A stretch of DNA of 64,000 nucleotides from CAJQQY01 sp964564545. Lineage in GTDB: Bacteria; Bacteroidota; Bacteroidia; Chitinophagales; Saprospiraceae. Positions 1-7,935 of the stretch are shown one piece after another; position 1 is the stretch's first letter; each line of letters begins with the position of its first letter. The notes under the pieces are model-generated. The model worked only from the letters and a program-made list of their open reading frames with translations. It was not told the DNA's origin and ran no database searches. Position numbers and translations under genes: made by a program. The DNA is taken from contig CAZMBP010000019.1 of NCBI GenBank assembly GCA_964564545.1, forward strand, positions 44,793-108,792, given 5' to 3'.

Positions 1-72
1 GATTAATACGTAGCTGCTGCCTTTAGTCGGCAGCAAAAAAAAAGAGTAAAGCGATTTACCCATAAAAAACTC

Positions 73-124
73 ATAAGTAATTGACTATCAACAGAATAAT
101 AAAATAAAATAGTCAATTACTTAT
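73..124. repeat. Perfect 15-bp inverted repeat upstream of lipoprotein gene
   Basis: Arms at 73-87 and 110-124 are exact reverse complements (ATAAGTAATTGACTA and its complement) with a 22-bp AT-rich spacer. A short T-run follows at about 133-140. It could be the terminator of a gene left of the window, an operator for the lipoprotein gene at 258, or both. The sequence does not decide between these. Confidence 0.6.
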
Positions 125-257
125 CCTTCAGAATAATTTTTTTCAAAAAAAAACAAAGAAAAAGGTAAGAAAACAAAATCCCCACGATAGTAAGATGTAT
201 TCAATAACGAATACAACATTTAAAAAAACATATTTAAAAACTTAAAAAATAATTACC

Positions 258-959
258 ATGAAAAATCTATTAAATCTTTTAGCAATTACACTTTTATTAT
301 TTGCAACATCTTGTCAAAAAGAAGAAACTGTACCAACAACATTTCCAGAAAATCCATACAATCATGTAGGAGAAGAACACAACACTATGGTAGATGATTT
401 TATGACTATTCATGGAACACAACTATCAAATATGCCAGAACCTATGGAAAAGGAATTTTTCATTTTTGAAAATATCCTACCTGAAAATGGACTAGATTTT
501 AGAAACTATCAAGATGCAAAAGAGCAACTTCAATTGCAACCAACTCAAATTTTAGCAGGGTATGATTTCACAAAATTTGATCAAATTTTTGCAAATACTT
601 CGATGTCAGATTTAGGAAAAACTACTTTAAATAACGCCTTAGTTAAGTTAATAAAAATCGACGGAAGAACTCCTGAAGGTTTAGCAAAAGTAAAAGAAGA
701 AATCAGAAAAATTGAAATTACTTTTATAGAAGGATTTGAAGGAACTGCTGATTACAAACCAGCGATGGTTTACCTTTCAGTATTAAAACACTCTGCTCAA
801 TATTGGATTGATAATCCAAATGGACCGCAACCAACTAAAGCAAAATGGTGGCAAACTCTTTTGGCAGATGCAGCAGGTGCAATCATCGGTGGAGTAATTG
901 GAGGAGGAACTGCGGTTCCATTGGCAGCAGGATTTTCTCTCGCAGTAAATAACTCATAA
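258..959 (+). CDS. Small secreted lipoprotein with a C-terminal glycine-zipper-like tail
   Basis: A 233-residue protein. The N-terminus is a lipoprotein signal: Lys at position 2, a Leu-rich core and a lipobox ending in Cys19 (LFATSC), so it should be lipid-anchored outside the cytoplasm. The central 160 residues are mainly charged and helical and match no family I recognise. The last 30 residues switch to small hydrophobic residues with GGVIGGG and GAAG-like spacing, as in membrane-active glycine zippers. It is monocistronic, with a strong terminator at 1014-1049. The ATG at 258 is the natural start because it gives the signal peptide directly. Function unknown. Confidence 0.8.
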   Translation: MKNLLNLLAITLLLFATSCQKEETVPTTFPENPYNHVGEEHNTMVDDFMTIHGTQLSNMPEPMEKEFFIFENILPENGLDFRNYQDAKEQLQLQPTQILAGYDFTKFDQIFANTSMSDLGKTTLNNALVKLIKIDGRTPEGLAKVKEEIRKIEITFIEGFEGTADYKPAMVYLSVLKHSAQYWIDNPNGPQPTKAKWWQTLLADAAGAIIGGVIGGGTAVPLAAGFSLAVNNS

Positions 960-1013
960 TTATTAATTCCAAGACCAATTGAAAGACGACAAATATAATC
1001 CTGAATACCCAGT

Positions 1014-1049
1014 AAGGTGTTAGCTCGAAAGAGTTAGCACCTTTTTTTT
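1014..1049 (+). terminator. Rho-independent terminator after the lipoprotein gene
   Basis: A 13-bp stem (two G-U pairs) is closed by a GAAA tetraloop and followed by eight T. It lies 55 bp after the stop codon of the gene ending at 959. Confidence 0.92.
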
Positions 1050-1199
1050 GAAAAAAAAGTGGGAGAGAGGTAAGATTTTTAGAAAAATAACGATATCAAG
1101 TTGTAGGAGAATTTTGGAATTATGACCATCTTGTTAATAGCAACAGGAAATAATGACTCCAAAGTTTGAATCGATTTTATAAATGAAAAACAATTGAAA

Positions 1200-3365
1200 A
1201 TGAAACAGCTGATTTTACTTTTTCCGTTTTTGTTAATGTATTGTTACACAAGTCAAAGTCAAACGATTATCAATGGCCAAGCTTACACGTTCGACGATCA
1301 AGATTTAGATGGTTGGACCTCAGAAAACTTGTCTTCTATTAATGATGGAAATTGGCAATGGAAAGAAAATGGAAAAGCGGATGACGGAACTTTTTGGAAT
1401 GATCGAGATTCAATTCGTTCGACCTCTTTAGGTGGAGCTGCGGTTTATGATAGTGATGGATTATTTTCAGCAGGAATTGGAAATCCATCTTTGCCAGTAG
1501 AAGTTGCATTGAACTCTCCTATTTTAAATTTTTCAGGAGAACCAAATGTTTATTTAAAATTCAATCAATATTATAGAAATTATCAAACGAATACTAGGGT
1601 CGAAGTTTCGGCTGATGATGGAATGACTTGGACGACTTTTAATGTCAATGATAATGTCAATCAAAATGTGGAGACCTCTTCAGGTGATTATAAAATTATA
1701 GATATTTCATCTGTCGCAGGAGATGTGGGAGAGGCGAGGGTTCGATTCGTATTTTCTGGAGATTATTATTATTGGATTTTAGATGATGTAGAATTTTGGG
1801 ATGGATATCCTTATCCCCAGACATTCCCAGAGTATGTAGGATATAGTTTGGTGACGTTTAATGTGGCTTACGAAGTGGACGAGTCTGCTTGGCCATACCG
1901 ACCAAATGAGATGGTCGTTCAATTTAAAGAGGGAACTTCATTTATGAGAAAAGAAGAATTGCGAGATTCATTTGGTGTAGTTCTTTATGATTCTTGTGTT
2001 TGTAATCGATTGGAATTGTGGAGACTCGGAGATGATATTTTTTCAGGAGGGGATACCTTGTCTAATTTTGGAGGGAGCATTGGATTATTAGAAAGAATTA
2101 AAGGATCAAAGAGTAAATCAGAAGTTGATGGTTCAGACTTTAATCGACTGAATTACAATGAGTTAAAGGATTCTGTTATTGTACCAAATCAGAAGCTTCA
2201 GACTATTCCTACCAATGCCTCAACACCAGCAGCCGATGCAACTTTAGTCGCTATACTTGATACTGGAATTGATTACAATCATTCAAGTTTTGATAATTTT
2301 ATTGCACTTAATAATGATGATTTAGGAAATGATGTTGACGATGATGGCAATTGTCAGAATGATGATCCTGTCGGGTGGAACTTTGTCAATAACAATAATA
2401 ATGCATTCGATAACCATGGACATGGAACACACGTCGCAGGTATCATTCAAAATAATTTAACTGCTTATAACTTCAATAATTGTGATATAAAAATAGTGCC
2501 TTATAAAACTCATAATTATCAAGGTATCGGTGATTTGTTTGCGGTGACTTGCGCAACTTATCAAGCTTTGGAAGATAAGGTTTCAGTTATCAATGACAGC
2601 TGGGGTTTCTATGGAGACTCAAGTATTATTTTGAGTAATGCGATTGACACAGTTAGTAGTTATGATATTTTAGTCATCGCTGCTTCGGGAAATGACACCA
2701 TAGACTTAAATGATTATCAACAATATCCAGCCTGTTATTTTAATGAAAATATAATTGCAGTTGGTGCACATGACACCACATTTATTGATGTTAGTTTTTA
2801 CGATACAATAGTTGCTCCTTTCTCAAACTACAGCCCAAATTATGTTGATATTTTAGCACCGGGAAGTGAAATATTGAGCACCCTTCCAGAAAATCAAATG
2901 GGTACTAAAAATGGAACCTCTATGGCAACACCAGCTGTGGCGGCAGTAGCTTCAATTTATTATTGTAATGGAATTTCTGAGTTTCAAACTGTAAAAGATA
3001 GTTTAATAAACTGTTCCAAAAGTCATAATGATTTGACGACCTTTTCTTTGGATGGGAACGTTTTATACTTCGACGCATCATGTTTGACTACAGTAGGAAA
3101 TGTTGAATTAGAAAATAGTTTTAATTATTCCATTTATCCAAATCCTGTTCACGAACAAATTTTTATTTCTCCAGATCAAAAAATAGAGGATGTCAAAATT
3201 CAATTAATTAATATGTCAGGTCAACCCGTTTTCCAAAAAGAAATAAAATATTGGGAGGCTAAATCAATTCAACAATTTGATGTAAAAAATCTCCCAGCGG
3301 GAATTTATTTTTTTAAAATCCAATTCAGTAGTTATATTTGGACTTATAAAATGATAAAAACCTAA
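1200..3365 (+). CDS. Secreted subtilisin-like serine protease (S8) with T9SS sorting domain
   Basis: The start is placed at the ATG at 1200. A TTG two codons upstream is in frame, but the ATG gives a clean signal peptide (MKQLILLFPFLLMYCYTSQSQ without its last residue). Order: signal peptide; a jelly-roll/MAM-like module at about 25-210; a propeptide-like stretch (MVVQFKEG) at about 235-320; and an S8 catalytic domain at about 335-620. The triad is visible: Asp354 in AILDTGID, His408 in HGHGTHVAG and Ser574 in GTSMATP. The C-terminal 80 residues are a T9SS type A sorting domain (SIYPNPVHEQIFIS, then LPAGIYFFK). Outer-membrane export with surface attachment or release is therefore expected. 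The stop codon is 9 bp before the TPR-CHAT gene, which suggests an operon. The substrate is unknown. Confidence 0.93.
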   Translation: MKQLILLFPFLLMYCYTSQSQTIINGQAYTFDDQDLDGWTSENLSSINDGNWQWKENGKADDGTFWNDRDSIRSTSLGGAAVYDSDGLFSAGIGNPSLPVEVALNSPILNFSGEPNVYLKFNQYYRNYQTNTRVEVSADDGMTWTTFNVNDNVNQNVETSSGDYKIIDISSVAGDVGEARVRFVFSGDYYYWILDDVEFWDGYPYPQTFPEYVGYSLVTFNVAYEVDESAWPYRPNEMVVQFKEGTSFMRKEELRDSFGVVLYDSCVCNRLELWRLGDDIFSGGDTLSNFGGSIGLLERIKGSKSKSEVDGSDFNRLNYNELKDSVIVPNQKLQTIPTNASTPAADATLVAILDTGIDYNHSSFDNFIALNNDDLGNDVDDDGNCQNDDPVGWNFVNNNNNAFDNHGHGTHVAGIIQNNLTAYNFNNCDIKIVPYKTHNYQGIGDLFAVTCATYQALEDKVSVINDSWGFYGDSSIILSNAIDTVSSYDILVIAASGNDTIDLNDYQQYPACYFNENIIAVGAHDTTFIDVSFYDTIVAPFSNYSPNYVDILAPGSEILSTLPENQMGTKNGTSMATPAVAAVASIYYCNGISEFQTVKDSLINCSKSHNDLTTFSLDGNVLYFDASCLTTVGNVELENSFNYSIYPNPVHEQIFISPDQKIEDVKIQLINMSGQPVFQKEIKYWEAKSIQQFDVKNLPAGIYFFKIQFSSYIWTYKMIKT

Positions 3366-3374
3366 AATAATATA

Positions 3375-6128
3375 ATGTTGAATTTTAAAAAAATAATAGG
3401 GATGCTGATCTTAAATTCAGCATCCCTATTTTTATGGTCTCAATGTCCGGAAGATTTAAATGTAAATTCAACCTTGAAAACGAATGATATAGATCAAGTG
3501 ATGGTGCTGACAGAGCAATTAGAAAATTGTCCCAATCAGCAAGATTCCTTAGCACTTAGTTTTCATAAGTTAGGTACATTATTTTATTCTCAAACTGATG
3601 AACTTGATTCTGCTATTTTATTTACTGAAAAAGCGCTTCTTCTTCGTCAACAACTTTTCGCTGAAAAACCAACTATTGATTTAGGGAAATCAAATCATAA
3701 TTTAGGTGTCTTCTATGCCCAATTAAGAAAAAATAAAACTGCTCAAAAGTATTTAGAAAATGCCATTGAGGTTTATAAAGATTTAAATGAGTCAAGATTA
3801 CTTCGGAGTTATCTTGAGTTGGCAAATGTTCATCGATCAATAGGGGAGTATGAAATTGCTGAAAAATATTTTAATTTGATTATACCATTGGCAACAAAAC
3901 TCGAAGATGATTATAGGTTAGCAAGCGCTTTATCAGATTATGGATGGTTATTAAATGTGAAAAAAGAATACTTAAAAGCTAGCCAGCATTTGGAGCAGTC
4001 AAAAGCAATTTTTGAGGAGGAAGGAGGTTCACAAAATTTAGCAGCTTGCTATAGTAATTTGAGTAATTCCTATTTTTATTTAGGTCAAATTCCAAAATCA
4101 ATTTCTAATCTTAAAGCAGCTATAAAAATTAATGAAGAATATAATGATTGCGAAGAGATTGCAAAATTGAATAATAATTTAGGTGCGCGTTATCAAAAGA
4201 ACAATCAGAATGAATTGGCTTTTCGTACTCTTACCAAAGGTTTAAAAACTGCTCAATCTTGTAATTCCAAAGAAATCATTGCTCAAAGCCACGATAACCT
4301 CGGCGAATATTACCTTGCCAAAAGAGACTATAAAAAAGCCCTTTTCCATTTTCAAAAAGCCATCCAAACGCTACTGCCAAGATTCCAAAGAAACAAAGAT
4401 TGGCATAATCCAACCAAGGTAGATATTGAATTTGCCTTTAATAAAATTGACTTGCTAATCTATTTAGGAGACAAGGCTAAAACACTTCGTCTCCTTTCTA
4501 ATTCTGAAAACGATTCAAAATATCTTACCTCTTCCCTCGAAATTTTCGAACTTGGTGATGTGGTCATTGACCAACTTCGAAAAGAACATCAAGATCAAGA
4601 CACTAAACTTTTTTGGAGAAAAGAGGCGATTCCTTTTTATGAAAATGCGATTGAAGTTTGTTATGAATTGCAAGATGTCGAAAAGGCATTTTTCTTTTTT
4701 GAAAAAAGTAAAGCAATTTTATTATTGGAAGCTTTGCAAACATCTGATGCTTTAGAATTGATTCCAGATAGTTTGAAAAATCATATTCAATCCTTGCAAC
4801 AAACCTTATTAAAAAATAAAGAAGACCTAGATAATGAAAATTATTCTCGATTATCAAAAGAAGGAATAATTAAGGAGTTGATAGGTTTGCAAAGTAAATT
4901 CGAATCTGAAACTGCAAAATTGGTTAAAGAATATCCTAAGTTTTTTGAAGTGAAATTTAGGACAAAAGTAATCTCGCTAACCGATGCACAAAATGAATTG
5001 TCCAATTCAAATAGAAAAAATGCCATTCACTTTTTCTATGGTGAAAAAAATGTCTACGCTGTAACAATACATTTACAAAAATTAAAATTACTTCAACTTG
5101 GCTCTACTGCTTCGATTGAAAAAGAAATTAGACACCTGCTTTCTTTTTTCGAGAAGTCATCCAAAATTGAAAATGCACCAAATGATTTTTTGCAACAGTC
5201 AAAAAAAGTGTATGATTTTTTAATTGCTCCTTTATCGATAGGGGAAGGGGAAGAAGTGATTATTTTTCCAGATGGAGCTTTGGCTTATTTACCTTTTGAA
5301 GCTTTGGTGACTAGGGAATCTAAGGACATTGCTTTAGCGAATTATTTGATAAAAAACCATCGAATTTATTATGGCTATTCCGCGACGATTTTTTCTAAAC
5401 TAAATAAAAATACAGAACAATTTACTGATAATTCTATTGCTGCTTTCGCTCCATTTGCAGATGGAACTGTCAATTCGAAATATGCCGCACTTGCTTTTAG
5501 TCAAGATGAATTGGGAGAAATCAGCGAGCTAGTGGATGGTGTTTTTCTAAAAAATCAGAAAGCGACTAAACAGTATTTCTTGGAAAATAGTGAAGACTTT
5601 TCAGTTTTACATTTATCTACTCATGCTTTTTCTTCCTCGACGGAAAGTAAACCACATATTGTTTTTGCTGATACATCTTTGTTCCTCTCTGAATTGTATA
5701 GTTTGGAAATTCCTGCAGACTTAGTAGTACTGAGTGCGTGCCAATCAAATATAGGGAAGTTGTCACCAGGCGAAGGAGTGATGAGTTTGGGAAGGGGATT
5801 TACCTTTGCAGGATCGAAAAGTTTAGTGTCAAGTTTGTGGAATGTAAATGCGGCTTCGACAAGTAAGATCTTGTCTGATTTTTATAGAAATATACAAAAT
5901 GAGAGTTCAAAATATGAATCATTACATGCATCAAAATTGGCTTATTTGGAAAATGAAAATATCCCAAGTTATGAAAGATCACCTTATTATTGGGCAGGAT
6001 TGATTTATTACGGCGATGATGGTGGAGTGACTTTGGAGGAAAAAACAAATAATAATTTTTATGTTTTGTTGGTAATTGGTGCGATCTGTTTTTTGTTCGG
6101 GATTTATTTTATAAAAAGAAAAAACTAA
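3375..6128 (+). CDS. Membrane-tethered TPR-CHAT protein (caspase-like peptidase fold)
   Basis: A 917-residue protein. Residues 1-23 form a signal peptide (FKKIIGMLILNSASLFLWSQ). About 45-420 are tetratricopeptide repeats, e.g. LGVFYAQLRKNKTAQKYLE. About 430-560 are helical, and about 580-880 form a CHAT domain. The presumed catalytic dyad is present: His750 in LHLSTHAF and Cys789 in VVLSACQS, followed by the family's GEGVMSLGRGF and SLWNV motifs. Residues 893-912 are a hydrophobic segment followed by Lys/Arg, so the protein should be anchored with its bulk outside the cytoplasm. CHAT proteins are caspase-like proteases often paired with other proteases or defence modules. Here the partners are an S8 protease (9 bp upstream) and a beta-barrel protein (9 bp downstream). 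A terminator-like hairpin lies inside its first codons. No downstream ATG would leave a signal peptide, so this start is preferred. Confidence 0.9.
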   Translation: MLNFKKIIGMLILNSASLFLWSQCPEDLNVNSTLKTNDIDQVMVLTEQLENCPNQQDSLALSFHKLGTLFYSQTDELDSAILFTEKALLLRQQLFAEKPTIDLGKSNHNLGVFYAQLRKNKTAQKYLENAIEVYKDLNESRLLRSYLELANVHRSIGEYEIAEKYFNLIIPLATKLEDDYRLASALSDYGWLLNVKKEYLKASQHLEQSKAIFEEEGGSQNLAACYSNLSNSYFYLGQIPKSISNLKAAIKINEEYNDCEEIAKLNNNLGARYQKNNQNELAFRTLTKGLKTAQSCNSKEIIAQSHDNLGEYYLAKRDYKKALFHFQKAIQTLLPRFQRNKDWHNPTKVDIEFAFNKIDLLIYLGDKAKTLRLLSNSENDSKYLTSSLEIFELGDVVIDQLRKEHQDQDTKLFWRKEAIPFYENAIEVCYELQDVEKAFFFFEKSKAILLLEALQTSDALELIPDSLKNHIQSLQQTLLKNKEDLDNENYSRLSKEGIIKELIGLQSKFESETAKLVKEYPKFFEVKFRTKVISLTDAQNELSNSNRKNAIHFFYGEKNVYAVTIHLQKLKLLQLGSTASIEKEIRHLLSFFEKSSKIENAPNDFLQQSKKVYDFLIAPLSIGEGEEVIIFPDGALAYLPFEALVTRESKDIALANYLIKNHRIYYGYSATIFSKLNKNTEQFTDNSIAAFAPFADGTVNSKYAALAFSQDELGEISELVDGVFLKNQKATKQYFLENSEDFSVLHLSTHAFSSSTESKPHIVFADTSLFLSELYSLEIPADLVVLSACQSNIGKLSPGEGVMSLGRGFTFAGSKSLVSSLWNVNAASTSKILSDFYRNIQNESSKYESLHASKLAYLENENIPSYERSPYYWAGLIYYGDDGGVTLEEKTNNNFYVLLVIGAICFLFGIYFIKRKN
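3395..3433 (+). promoter_or_regulatory. Terminator-like hairpin inside the CHAT signal-peptide codons
   Basis: A perfect 14-bp stem: AATAGGGATGCTGA at 3395-3408 pairs with TCAGCATCCCTATT at 3417-3430, with an 8-nt loop and a T-run at 3429-3433. It has the form of the intrinsic terminators elsewhere in the window, but begins 20 nt inside the CHAT reading frame and 30 nt after the protease stop. It could partly terminate after the protease gene, acting as an attenuator that lowers CHAT expression. A translating ribosome would unfold it. Confidence 0.7.
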
Positions 6129-6137
6129 AACATATGT

Positions 6138-6911
6138 ATGGGAAAAGTTAGAAAAATAATGCTTCTGAGTTTTTTAATTTTGTTTTTCAATCTTACCCTT
6201 TTGAGTCAATCTTATGAATGGAATAGTTCTTTTTTTGAAGTAAATTATTTTAGGCATGAGTTCACCTTAAGTCAAAGTGGAGCAACCCATGATTCAACAT
6301 CAAAAAATATATTTTTTCCTAAGTACAAATATAAGCAAGCAGGTGAAGATGATTCTAAGAAAAAAATACCTGGTTACTTACATCTTTTATTAGGAGCTGG
6401 CTGGGCTAATGCGACTCCTAGCTTTCTAGATCCAGAATCAAATTCTGAATTGGGTGGGCTCTCACTTCAAATAGCTGCCGGAGCACAAATCAATCAATAT
6501 ATTGGAGTTGGTTTTGGAGTTAATAGAATTTCAACATTTGACCCATATAACAGTCATCTTAGCTTTACAGGAACAGGTGTTAATCTAAATGGATATCCTG
6601 GCCTCTTTTTTTACAATGTCACTATTGGTATTGTGAATAGGTATGAATTAATTGATGATAAAGAGTACCGATCAAAAACGTTTGAAAAAGAAAAAGGGAA
6701 TCCTTTCTTTTTTGATATTAAAGGAGGCCTAAAAATAGGTGAAAGAATCATCCTTGGAATGGGATATTTTTCATCTTCGAAGATTAAAGGAATTTATAAA
6801 GAGTACGAAGTCCCATGGACAAGTAATATTTCCATTTTTGATGAAGGTCGTAAATCACAAATTGCTGGTTTTCAGTTCTTTGTTGGATTTAAATTGATTA
6901 AACATGACTAA
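6138..6911 (+). CDS. Outer-membrane beta-barrel-like protein
   Basis: A 257-residue protein with an N-terminal signal peptide (MLLSFLILFFNLTLLSQS) and no lipobox. From about residue 75 it shows alternating Gly/aromatic strands such as LLLGAGWAN, IGVGFGVNRI, FFFDIKGGLKIG and FQFFVGFKLI, ending close to the C-terminus as beta-barrels do. It begins 9 bp after the TPR-CHAT stop and is probably the third gene of the protease-CHAT operon. It might be the outer-membrane partner of the tethered CHAT protein, but nothing identifies its family. No clear terminator was seen behind it. Confidence 0.75.
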   Translation: MGKVRKIMLLSFLILFFNLTLLSQSYEWNSSFFEVNYFRHEFTLSQSGATHDSTSKNIFFPKYKYKQAGEDDSKKKIPGYLHLLLGAGWANATPSFLDPESNSELGGLSLQIAAGAQINQYIGVGFGVNRISTFDPYNSHLSFTGTGVNLNGYPGLFFYNVTIGIVNRYELIDDKEYRSKTFEKEKGNPFFFDIKGGLKIGERIILGMGYFSSSKIKGIYKEYEVPWTSNISIFDEGRKSQIAGFQFFVGFKLIKHD

Positions 6912-6981
6912 CTTTTTAGGTTGGAAAAAGGATATTTTAAACTTTGGAAATTGTATATTTTATTTATCGGAGATAAGAAAA

Positions 6982-7755
6982 TTAGACGGCTGAGTTTCGA
7001 AGTTGGCTAATAATTTTTTCAATATTTTTTTCTTCAAAAAAATAGATTAATCGCAAAACGAAATTTAAAATTCGAGACGGAGGATTTTGAATTACTTTAT
7101 TAAAACCGGCGACAGTATTGTCTGTTTTTTCAATCAAAAACTTTTTTGCCTTTTCATTATATTCAAGTGCTGCGATTCCATTGGCAAACTTCCAAGCAAA
7201 CTGTCTTGATTTTACAATTCCAAAGTTGATAATTTTTTCATCATTCTTTTTTCCAACCCAATCCAGTAAAAACATAAACCTAGAAACTTTAGAAAGCCGA
7301 CTTTGCATTTCATTGGTGATCTCTTCCAAAATATGATTGACCTTCATAAAATCATTTTCCATTGAATCAATTTTTTCACCTGGGGCGAATTCTGCTGCTG
7401 CTATTCCCAAATCAAAACTAATATGGGCATTCATTCCCATCATCAAATGTTGGACGATGGTAAATGATTTATCTTTTACTTCAAATGCTGACATCCAAGA
7501 TTTGGAAATTGATTTTTGTAATTTATAATCCTCGTAAGCTTCAATGTATCGATTTGCAAAAATAACATCGAATTTTTCCATACGCTCGTTATCTTCAAAT
7601 CTTTTTTTTGAGATCGCTTCTTTCACTTGAACCGTAGTTCTGCGATAGACATAGGCAAAAATCCCAAGGTAATTATTAGCAGCAATGGTTTCTTCGATGA
7701 TCTGATCAAGCGTAGTGATTACTTCATCAATAGTAGTTGGAAGGATATATCCCAT
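6982..7755 (-). CDS. DUF5995-like cytoplasmic protein
   Basis: A 257-residue soluble protein with no signal peptide or membrane segment. The central block QHLMMGMNAHISFDLGIAAA resembles the conserved core of DUF5995 proteins, and the surrounding helices (FANRYIEAYEDY, FAWKFANGIAA) fit an all-helical fold. The His residues in QHLMMGMNAH could bind a metal or a ligand. The biochemical role of the family is not known to me. It is transcribed convergently to the protease-CHAT-barrel operon and divergently from the CotH gene. Confidence 0.65.
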   Translation of the reverse strand: MGYILPTTIDEVITTLDQIIEETIAANNYLGIFAYVYRRTTVQVKEAISKKRFEDNERMEKFDVIFANRYIEAYEDYKLQKSISKSWMSAFEVKDKSFTIVQHLMMGMNAHISFDLGIAAAEFAPGEKIDSMENDFMKVNHILEEITNEMQSRLSKVSRFMFLLDWVGKKNDEKIINFGIVKSRQFAWKFANGIAALEYNEKAKKFLIEKTDNTVAGFNKVIQNPPSRILNFVLRLIYFFEEKNIEKIISQLRNSAV

Positions 7756-7935
7756 TTGATTTTTTTTATAAAAATAGAAATAATATTTGATATGTAAATC
7801 GGTTTAATAGTTATAACAATATACGCACGTTATTCATTTTTGATAAATGGCGAACAAACAATCAAAAAATTCTTATCAAAAAAACTGCTATATTTACCTG
7901 CATTTAATTCGATTTTCTTCTCTATCAATTCAAAT

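Noticed and set aside
16..40. GCTGCC/GGCAGC hairpin followed by an A-run at the left edge
   Set aside because: The A-run is on the wrong side for a plus-strand terminator, and on the minus strand the T-run precedes the stem. No neighbouring gene is visible to explain it.
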